A stretch of 9,173 nt of DNA from Pirellulales bacterium (lineage in GTDB: Bacteria; Planctomycetota; Planctomycetia; Pirellulales; JAICIG01): NCBI GenBank assembly GCA_025924495.1, contig JAICIG010000320.1, positions 1 through 9,173 on the forward strand, given 5' to 3'. Shown here piece after piece: positions 1 through 6,064 of the stretch. The notes beneath the pieces were generated by a model. That model was not told the DNA's origin, ran no database searches, and worked only from the letters and a program-made list of their open reading frames with translations. The position numbers and the translations under genes are program-made. Within the stretch, counting starts at the first letter, position 1. Each line of letters starts with the position of its first letter.

Positions 1-117
1 CTCGGCCTTGTTTTCAACCGCCTGAGCGCGGTCCTGACGCAGCCCGACGTATGCCAGACAGGCCATGCAGGCGACTCCCAACAGACCTAGACGCGTGGCA
101 GAATTAAAACGGCGCAT
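1..117 (-). CDS. Exported protein of unknown function, N-terminal part only
   Basis: Thirty-nine codons run from an ATG at 117 off the left edge without a stop. The start is supported by a strong ribosome binding site just upstream. The translated N-terminus has a basic n-region (MRR), a hydrophobic stretch at about residues 10-26 (LGLLGVACMACLAYVGL) and a plausible signal peptidase I site after A31-Q32-A33, so the protein is probably secreted to the periplasm or beyond. Uncleaved anchoring is possible. Too little of the mature protein (VENKAE) remains to name a family. The gene is divergent from the Rrf2 regulator at 321, with 203 bases between the two starts and an inverted repeat in that gap. 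It is therefore a candidate target of that regulator; this is inference from position alone. Confidence 0.75.
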   Translation of the reverse strand, partial: MRRFNSATRLGLLGVACMACLAYVGLRQDRAQAVENKAE

Positions 118-122
118 TCCAT

Positions 123-129
123 CTCCTTT
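123..129 (-). promoter_or_regulatory. Strong ribosome binding site of the left-edge gene
   Basis: Read on the minus strand this is AAAGGAG, five bases before the ATG at 117. A second ATG lies directly after the GGAG (120-122) but is out of frame and too close, so the site decides for the start at 117. It is the only near-consensus Shine-Dalgarno sequence I found ahead of a gene in this window. Confidence 0.7.
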
Positions 130-228
130 CAGTAAGCGATTGGTAAATGACGATCGTTGTCGCTGGTTCCGGGCGTCCCGTCGCTTTTGCAAGAAGCGGG
201 CGGACCTTGCCAGCGGGCGTAACGTAGT

Positions 229-250
229 GGATAATTAACTCCAGTTATCC
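229..250. promoter_or_regulatory. Inverted repeat, candidate Rrf2 operator
   Basis: The core at 236-247 is a perfect dyad, TAACT-CC-AGTTA. It sits inside a wider repeat in which GGATAA (229-234) matches TTATCC (245-250). It lies between the divergent exported-protein gene (start 117) and the Rrf2 gene (start 321). Rrf2 proteins such as IscR bind dyads with inner half sites of the GACT...AGTC kind, and AACT...AGTT is close to that. The position suits control of either or both genes, including autoregulation. That this is a binding site is inference. No convincing -35/-10 pair could be assigned around it on either strand. Confidence 0.4.
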
Positions 251-320
251 GACTTTGATGAGAATACCCCTTCAATAGTGGATGTCAAGGTCCTTTTGTC
301 TCTTTTTTCTGAGCCGACGC

Positions 321-773
321 ATGATCTCGCAGACCGCCGAATATGCATTACGGGCCATCGTCTACCTGGCTGATCAGGATGCGACGCCGCACACCACGAG
401 CCAGATTGCCGAGGTCACGCGCGTGCCGGCGGGATATCTGGCCAAAGTCATGCAGGCGCTCAGCCGCGCGGGGCTGGTGCATGCGCAGCGCGGCTTGCAC
501 GGCGGCTTTGTGTTGGCGCGCCCAGCGGCAGAGCTAACCGTCCTTGACGTGGTTCAGGCCGTCGATCCGCTCAAGCGCATTACGAGCTGCCCCTTAGGCC
601 TGAAGGGACATCTCTCGCTTTGCCCGCTCCATCGTCGGTTGGACAATGCAATCGCGATGGTCGAAGAGGCGCTGCAGGCGTCGACCATCGCCGAACTCTT
701 GGCCGAACCTGGCAAGCGAAAGGGAAAGCTGATTCCCAAGCCCCTCTGTTCGGTCATGGACGAAACCGAGTAG
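321..773 (+). CDS. Rrf2-family transcriptional regulator
   Basis: A 150-residue DNA-binding protein of the Rrf2 family (IscR, NsrR, CymR relatives). An upstream in-frame ATG at 282 exists, but its extra 13 residues (MSRSFCLFFLSRR) are unlike the family, whose members begin like the MISQTAEYALRA seen from 321, so 321 is preferred. Neither start has a clear ribosome binding site. The winged helix-turn-helix covers about residues 1-70, with recognition-helix region EVTRVPAGYLAKVMQAL at 31-47 and wing RGLHGGFVLARP at 57-68. The sensor segment has C90, H97, C101 and H104. IscR ligates its 2Fe-2S cluster with C92, C98, C104 and H107; here the middle cysteine is absent, while the C-x-x-H end is kept. 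There is one extra cysteine, C143, near the C-terminus. The family usually senses iron-sulfur status, nitric oxide, cysteine or redox stress; which applies here cannot be read. The gene converges on the efflux operon and is divergent from the left-edge gene. Confidence 0.9.
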   Translation: MISQTAEYALRAIVYLADQDATPHTTSQIAEVTRVPAGYLAKVMQALSRAGLVHAQRGLHGGFVLARPAAELTVLDVVQAVDPLKRITSCPLGLKGHLSLCPLHRRLDNAIAMVEEALQASTIAELLAEPGKRKGKLIPKPLCSVMDETE

Positions 774-812
774 AACCTTGCCTGTTCGACAAAGGCGATT
801 GGCGCCGCCATT

Positions 813-833
813 AGGGCATTGCTCCTGCCCTTT
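813..833 (+). terminator. Terminator-like hairpin after the Rrf2 gene
   Basis: AGGGCA (813-818) can pair with TGCCCT (826-831) around a 7-base loop, and is followed by TTTC on the plus strand. It lies about 40 bases past the Rrf2 stop and 30 bases past the stop of the RND pump gene, in the 89-base convergent gap. The T-run is short, so a Rho-independent terminator for the Rrf2 gene is plausible but weak. On the minus strand no T-run follows, so termination of the efflux operon here is less likely. Confidence 0.4.
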
Positions 834-862
834 CAGCCGTCGTCGTTCCTTGTCAGCCATTT

Positions 863-3800
863 CTAGTGAGCCATTTGGCCGGCCTCGGCCGATGGCTCGC
901 GATGCCCGTAGAAGCTGTACAGGACGGGCATCAAGTAGCGGGTCAAGAAGAGCGTGCTGATCATGCCGCCTACCACGACGATCGCCAACGGCCGTTGCGT
1001 TTGAGCGCCGATCCGCGTCGACAGCGCGGCCGGCAGCAAACCGAAAATAGCCGTCAGTGCGGTCATCATCACCGGGCGCACTCGCTTCTCCGCCCCTTGC
1101 ATGATCGCCTCGCGCAGCGGTAGCCCATGGTAGCGCATCTGGTTGAAATAGGAGATCAGCAACAAGCCATCCATCACAGCGACGCCGAAGATGGAAATGA
1201 AACCGACTGCCGCAGAGATGCTGAAGTTCGTGCCTGTCAACAACAGCGCCCAGATGCCGCCTAGCGACAAGGCAACCACGTTGGAGAAGACCAGGACGGC
1301 ATCCAGCAGCGAGCGGAATGCGAGGTACAACAAGATATAAATCATGCCCAGCGATACGGGAATGATATACATCAAGCGATGTTCGGCCTCCTGCATTTCC
1401 TGGAACTCGCCGCTCCATTCCGCGCGATAGGGCGATTTGAACAGCTGGGCCGTTTTCTGTTGGGCTTCCGCCACGGCGCCAGCCAAGTCGCGGCCGCGGA
1501 CGCTGAACTTGATCGCGATCAGACGATTTCCCTGCTCCCGGGCGATCGTGGACGCGCCGCTCCGGACGAATCGCCCGTTGGGGTCTTGTTCGCCGCGATC
1601 GTTGAGCGGAGTGACCAGATCGCGCAGCCGGCGTCGCGGCGCTTTGTCGAAGCTGTTGAACGTGCCGCCAAACATGCTTCCGGTCAAGGATGGCATTCGC
1701 TCGCTCGTGCCTAACTGCGACAGCCCGCGACTGCCGCCCGACACGCTTGTCTCTCCCTGATCGGGCGCCTTGTCGCTGGTGATCTCATTGTTCGAAACGT
1801 CGACTGGAATATCCAGGATCGCCTGCACGTTGCTGCGCAGTTGGTCGGGCCAGCGGAGCGTGATATCGAATCGCTTCTCCCCTTCGATCATTTTCGAGAA
1901 GGGTTTGCCGCCGACGGCGATTTCGACGAAATCTTCGACGTCGTCCACCGTGACGCCCCAGTAGTTGCATTTCTTGGGATCGACGGGGATTTCCAGGTTT
2001 GGCTGGCCCTTGACGCGGAACACGCCCACGTTGGCAATCCCACTGATCGAAGTCAAACTCGTTTTCACCTGGTCTGCCAGGCGTTCCAGCTCATCCAGGT
2101 CGGGGCCGAAGATTTTCACAGAGTTGTCGCCCTTGACGCCGGAGAGCGATTCCATGACGTTGTCGCGAATATTCTGTGAGAAGTTCCAGTTCACGCCGGC
2201 GATGTTCTTGGCCAACTCGGCGTTCATTTCCGAGATCAATTCCAGCTTCGTCCGCGGCCGCCTGGCGCCGAACCACGTCTCCCAGCCGCTGCGGTCCTTG
2301 ACAGCGGGCCACTGGCTGCGCGGTTTCAAGGGGAGAAAGAACTCGACGTTATAGAAACCCGTCGGATCGGTGCCGTCGTCGGGGCGGCCGGTCTGCGCCA
2401 CAACGACTTCGATTTCTGGATATTTCTGCATGATCTTTCGGGCGATGTCGGCTTTGCCCGCGGCGGCGTCGAGCGAGATATTGATGGGCAGCGTCGCGCG
2501 GACCCAGAGATTTCCTTCTTCAAGCTCCGGCATGAACTCGCGGCCCAACAGCGGCAGCATCGCGCCGGTAAACGCGATCAACGCGACCATGACTCCTACG
2601 GTCGCCCAGCGGTAGCGCAGGCAGAAATCGAGGTTTCGCAGGTAGCCCGACTTCAGGTAGCGCACCAGGAAATTGTCGGGCGCTGGCTGCAGGTTCTTGA
2701 ACAGCAGCAGGCATAGTACGGGCGCCACCGTCAGCGCCAGAATCAGCGCGCCGCCCAGGGCGAAGGCGTATGTGTCTGCCATCGGGCCGAAGATTTGTCC
2801 CTCGGGGCCCTGCATGGTAAACAGCGGTAAGAACGCGCAGACCATGATGGCCGTCGTGAAGAACAGGCTGCGCTCCACTTCGCGAGAAGCGCGGAGGATG
2901 CGTTCCTTCAGCGGCAGGTCGGAATATTCGCCGGAACTGAGATGCCGATAGATGTTCTCGACCATGATCACGGACGAGTCGACGATGATGCCGAAGTCGA
3001 CGGCGCCGATCGAAAGCAGGTTGGCCGATTTGCCGCGCAAGAACAGAATGGCGAAGGCGAACAACAGCGCCAACGGAATGTTGATGGCGACGATCAACGC
3101 ACTACGCACGTTGCTGACGAACATCAACAGGATCAACGAAACCAGCACCATGCCCACCACCAGGTTCTCGTGCACCGTTTCGGTCGTCACATCGATCAGA
3201 TTGGTGCGGTCGTAATACGGCTCAATCTTGACTCCCGGCAACATCACGTTGCCGGCCTCGTTGAGCTCGCGAACCTTGGCTTCCATGTCCTCCAAGGCAG
3301 GCCGAGACGCTTCTCCCTTGCGCAGCAATACAATTCCCTGGACGCGCTCTTCTTCGTTGTCCCAGACGATGTCGCCATTGGCGTCGCGAACAACTTCTCC
3401 TTGCTGGTCTTTGCGGGGAACGCTCAGGCTGACCTTGCCCAGCCTAGGCAAGTGATTGACGACCACGCCTTGAAAGCCGATGTCATCCGGATAACGCTGC
3501 GGTCCGCCTTCGACGACGTCCTCGACGCGGATCGGCACATTATTGACCGCCCTAATTACGGTGTGACGAATCCGCTCGAGGCGGAGATCTTCCTGGCGCC
3601 GGATATAACGCGAAGCAAGCACCGGATTGTCGGTTTTGAGCACCTGCGTAGAACGAGAGGGATCGAGTCCCCCGCCGATCAGGCCGATGCCGCGTACGTT
3701 CAGTACGTTCTCCCCCTCGAACAAATAATCGCCGCCAACGTTTCCGTTGTTCTTGGTAATCGCGGTTTGCAGTTGTTCCAGCGTGATGCCGTAGCGCAGC

Positions 3801-4396
3801 AATCGTTCGGGATCGGGGTGGACTTCGTAGCGCTTGACCGTGCCGCCGCTGCTGACGACGTCGATGATCCGCGGCACCCCACGAAACTGTCGTTCGAGCA
3901 CCCAGTCTTGCACCGCCTTCAAATCGTTGAGCGTGTAAACGTCGTTCCCCAGGCGGTCTTTCGGGCTGCGCAGCGTGTATCGCATAATCTCGCCCGTCGG
4001 GCTCGTCGGCGAGATCGTTGGTTGAACGCTGTCGGGCAACCCTTCGACGAACTGCAGGCGATTGATGACCTCTTGCCGCGCCTTGTAGTAGTCGACGCCG
4101 TAGTCGAACTGAATTCGCAGGTGCGACAGCCCGAACAGCGATTTGCTACGGCGGTATTTGAGGCCCGGCATTCCCGCCATGGCCACTTCCAGCGGGATGG
4201 TGACTTGCCGTTCCACCTCTTCGGCGCTAGCGCCCGGATACTTGGCAATGACCTCGACGATCGCGGGGGCGGGGTCGGGGTAAGCCTCCACATTCACATG
4301 CAAAAACGCATAACCGCCGACAGCCGCCAGCGCAAACGCCAACAGCAACACCACGAGCGGCGCGCCTAGGGCCCATTGGATCAATCGATATGCCAT
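863..4396 (-). CDS. Heavy-metal efflux RND pump, CzcA/CusA family
   Basis: A proton-driven inner-membrane pump of 1177 residues, probably exporting divalent metal ions through the adaptor and channel encoded upstream. The layout is the RND one: TM1 at about 9-30, a first periplasmic domain to about 412, a block of membrane helices at about 414-565 plus one near 596-617, a second periplasmic domain to about 1005, then five helices to 1162. In TM4 the motif DFGIIVDSSVIMVEN gives D467, D473 and E480, the residues known in CzcA (D402, D408, E415). CusA-type monovalent pumps lack the first Asp, so a Zn/Co/Cd/Ni-type substrate is more likely, though not proven. The protein is roughly 110-130 residues longer than typical CzcA; most of the excess is a Ser/Gly/Arg-rich stretch near 866-943. 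I use ATG at 4396; a TTG two codons upstream (4402) is also open. No clear ribosome binding site precedes either. It begins 51 bases after the adaptor's stop. Confidence 0.93.
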   Translation of the reverse strand: MAYRLIQWALGAPLVVLLLAFALAAVGGYAFLHVNVEAYPDPAPAIVEVIAKYPGASAEEVERQVTIPLEVAMAGMPGLKYRRSKSLFGLSHLRIQFDYGVDYYKARQEVINRLQFVEGLPDSVQPTISPTSPTGEIMRYTLRSPKDRLGNDVYTLNDLKAVQDWVLERQFRGVPRIIDVVSSGGTVKRYEVHPDPERLLRYGITLEQLQTAITKNNGNVGGDYLFEGENVLNVRGIGLIGGGLDPSRSTQVLKTDNPVLASRYIRRQEDLRLERIRHTVIRAVNNVPIRVEDVVEGGPQRYPDDIGFQGVVVNHLPRLGKVSLSVPRKDQQGEVVRDANGDIVWDNEEERVQGIVLLRKGEASRPALEDMEAKVRELNEAGNVMLPGVKIEPYYDRTNLIDVTTETVHENLVVGMVLVSLILLMFVSNVRSALIVAINIPLALLFAFAILFLRGKSANLLSIGAVDFGIIVDSSVIMVENIYRHLSSGEYSDLPLKERILRASREVERSLFFTTAIMVCAFLPLFTMQGPEGQIFGPMADTYAFALGGALILALTVAPVLCLLLFKNLQPAPDNFLVRYLKSGYLRNLDFCLRYRWATVGVMVALIAFTGAMLPLLGREFMPELEEGNLWVRATLPINISLDAAAGKADIARKIMQKYPEIEVVVAQTGRPDDGTDPTGFYNVEFFLPLKPRSQWPAVKDRSGWETWFGARRPRTKLELISEMNAELAKNIAGVNWNFSQNIRDNVMESLSGVKGDNSVKIFGPDLDELERLADQVKTSLTSISGIANVGVFRVKGQPNLEIPVDPKKCNYWGVTVDDVEDFVEIAVGGKPFSKMIEGEKRFDITLRWPDQLRSNVQAILDIPVDVSNNEITSDKAPDQGETSVSGGSRGLSQLGTSERMPSLTGSMFGGTFNSFDKAPRRRLRDLVTPLNDRGEQDPNGRFVRSGASTIAREQGNRLIAIKFSVRGRDLAGAVAEAQQKTAQLFKSPYRAEWSGEFQEMQEAEHRLMYIIPVSLGMIYILLYLAFRSLLDAVLVFSNVVALSLGGIWALLLTGTNFSISAAVGFISIFGVAVMDGLLLISYFNQMRYHGLPLREAIMQGAEKRVRPVMMTALTAIFGLLPAALSTRIGAQTQRPLAIVVVGGMISTLFLTRYLMPVLYSFYGHREPSAEAGQMAH

Positions 4397-4447
4397 ACGC
4401 AACGATTCGCGAGAACTGGGGGCGGTAAGCTTTCAGAAAGGGGACAA

Positions 4448-5905
4448 TTACCCCGAACTGGCATCGTCTTCGCCTCCAGCCTGCAGGTTGATCAGTTCCG
4501 AGAACAGCTCGAGGGCGCCCGATACGATGACTTTTTCGCCCACTTTCAACGGCTGGGCGCCTTCGCGGCGCTCCTCCTCCGTGGGCTCGGAGCGGACAAA
4601 GACGTTGACGCGACCGCGCCTGGTAACGGCCACATTGCGACGCGTCACCTCGTGTCGTTCGGCATTCGTCTCGATAAACACGGCCGGATAAGGCCCCTCC
4701 TCGATCAAGGAACCTGCCGGGATCGAAACCATCGCCGGATCGGCCGGCAACTGAATGGTGGCGGTGATGAACTGACCCACGCGCAACATGCCGGCGCGGT
4801 TGTCGAGCCAACCAATGAGTGCGCCCGTATGCATGACCGGGTCGATGATTTTGCCGATCATCTCAAATTTACCTGGCACAGGCTTGTCGTTGGGATCGGC
4901 CTTGAGATCGATCTGCCAGTTGCGCTGATCGTGGGGCAACCGCTCGAGGTAAGGCAGGTCTTCCTCATACACGCTGGCCAGGACTTGGATGCGAGACAGA
5001 TCGGCGACCTTGAACAGGTCGTCGGTCGGGTCGACGATGGTGCCGACGTTGATGTTCTTCTCGACGATGACGCCGTCAATGGCGGCGCGTACTTCCAGTT
5101 CGGCCCATTTGGTGTCGTCGCTCGCCGTGATCGACTTGAGACGCAGTTCCTCGGCGACGCGGCGGAACGACTCGAGATCAGTCGCCGACATGGCGTCCAT
5201 GGCGCGCGTCGTTGCTTCGCGCAATTCTTTGGCTTCTTGTTTGACGGCATTGATCTCCTCTTCCGTCAGGCGCCACGACCGCAGGGTGCGAACGGCCTTG
5301 TCGATGGCGATCACGTCGGCTTCGACGCTGCGCCGCGCCTCGGCCAATTGCCGCTCGGGAATAATTGCGCCTTTGAGCGAATTGAGTCGCTGCAAGAGCC
5401 GTTGGTCGAGATCGAGCCTCGACAACGAATCCACCAGTTCGCTTTTCTTCTCGCCGATGTCCTTGCTCCAGATCACGGCAAGAATCTGCCCTTGTTTGAC
5501 GCTGTCGCCATAGCGAATCAACCGCTGCGTCGGCTTGCCGTCTCCATTGGGCACGTCCACCGTCGCCATTTGGGCGACCTCGCCCGGAAAACGCGAATGG
5601 ACGGGCACCAGCAAATTGGGGTCGAGCCCCAGCGAACCGGGCAAACGCAGGGGATCAGGCGGCGGCGCCTGGACCACCGCAGTCGTCTTGAGTTGAATCG
5701 CCTCCACCGCTGAGGGCGCGATGCGGATGGTGTTTGGTTGGTCGGCCACAAGTTGAAACAGCTCGCTCTTGCGGCCGACGGCCGTTGGTTTGACCGGCTC
5801 CAGGCGGGCGCGCAAGAACCCATAGGCGGCGACCAAGAGGACGCAAACAGCGCCCACGACCACCCCGGAAATGACAATTCGACCGATCTTTCCGCCTGTA
5901 CGCAT
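4448..5905 (-). CDS. Periplasmic adaptor of RND efflux system (CusB/CzcB-like, HlyD family)
   Basis: A 485-residue membrane-fusion protein linking the RND pump to the outer-membrane channel. An N-terminal membrane helix at about 9-31 (IVISGVVVGAVCVLLVAAYGF) follows a basic start and lacks a lipobox, so it is probably anchored by this helix. The two halves of the barrel-sandwich (lipoyl-like) domain are at about 98-148 and 268-300. Between them, about 150-265 is a long, charged alpha-helical hairpin. The stretch after it (RAAIDGVIVEKNINVGTIVD, then LFKVADLSRIQVLASVYEEDL) is the strongest family mark, and the beta-barrel and membrane-proximal domains follow to VSGALELFSELI near the end. No separate N-terminal metal-binding domain is present. 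ATG at 5905 is chosen over an in-frame TTG at 5929; both have poor ribosome binding sites. The gene sits between the tolC-like and pump genes on the same strand, 156 bases after the first and 51 before the second. Confidence 0.92.
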   Translation of the reverse strand: MRTGGKIGRIVISGVVVGAVCVLLVAAYGFLRARLEPVKPTAVGRKSELFQLVADQPNTIRIAPSAVEAIQLKTTAVVQAPPPDPLRLPGSLGLDPNLLVPVHSRFPGEVAQMATVDVPNGDGKPTQRLIRYGDSVKQGQILAVIWSKDIGEKKSELVDSLSRLDLDQRLLQRLNSLKGAIIPERQLAEARRSVEADVIAIDKAVRTLRSWRLTEEEINAVKQEAKELREATTRAMDAMSATDLESFRRVAEELRLKSITASDDTKWAELEVRAAIDGVIVEKNINVGTIVDPTDDLFKVADLSRIQVLASVYEEDLPYLERLPHDQRNWQIDLKADPNDKPVPGKFEMIGKIIDPVMHTGALIGWLDNRAGMLRVGQFITATIQLPADPAMVSIPAGSLIEEGPYPAVFIETNAERHEVTRRNVAVTRRGRVNVFVRSEPTEEERREGAQPLKVGEKVIVSGALELFSELINLQAGGEDDASSG

Positions 5906-6028
5906 CCTGTCGCCTATCTCAATGGACAATTCCGGCCCGCGCGCAAAGCCACCCCTGTACCGATAGCTTTTTTACGCGGCGCCCACAAGCGAGAGCTCGC
6001 GGCTGCAAATTACAAATCTGACAGGTGG

Positions 6029-6064
6029 TAGGATCGCTCGCGCCGGCCGACGGCCGAAATCCTA
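6029..6064 (-). repeat. Inverted repeat across the tolC-like stop codon
   Basis: TAGGAT at 6029-6034 and ATCCTA at 6059-6064 are exact reverse complements, and the second copy contains the stop codon (6062-6064) of the TolC-like gene. Inside, the minus-strand RNA can form a second stem, CGGCC-GUC-GGCCG. No T-run follows on the minus strand, so it does not look like an intrinsic terminator. It could be an mRNA processing or stability hairpin between the first and second genes of the operon. This role is inference, and a GC-rich tract can produce such pairing by chance. Confidence 0.35.

Noticed and set aside
282..320. Upstream in-frame ATG of the Rrf2 gene
   Set aside because: The 13 added residues do not resemble the family's N-terminus, which starts exactly at the ATG at 321, and no ribosome binding site supports 282.
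594..1418. A 274-codon minus-strand frame crossing the Rrf2 and pump 3' ends
   Set aside because: It overlaps two well-supported genes and shows no domain; it is a different frame of the pump's C-terminal coding region.
2942..4369. A 475-codon open frame on the plus strand opposite the RND pump gene
   Set aside because: It is fully antisense to a gene with clear family motifs, its product is rich in Asp, His, Arg and Gln with no recognisable domain, and long antisense frames are expected in GC-rich coding DNA.
4430..4440. CTTTC-A-GAAAG palindrome between the adaptor and pump genes
   Set aside because: A one-base centre cannot form an RNA hairpin, and it lies within an operon where an operator would be unusual; likely chance.
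4376..5713. A 445-codon open frame on the plus strand opposite the adaptor gene
   Set aside because: It is antisense to a well-supported adaptor gene and lacks family motifs. It is a by-product of codon composition.
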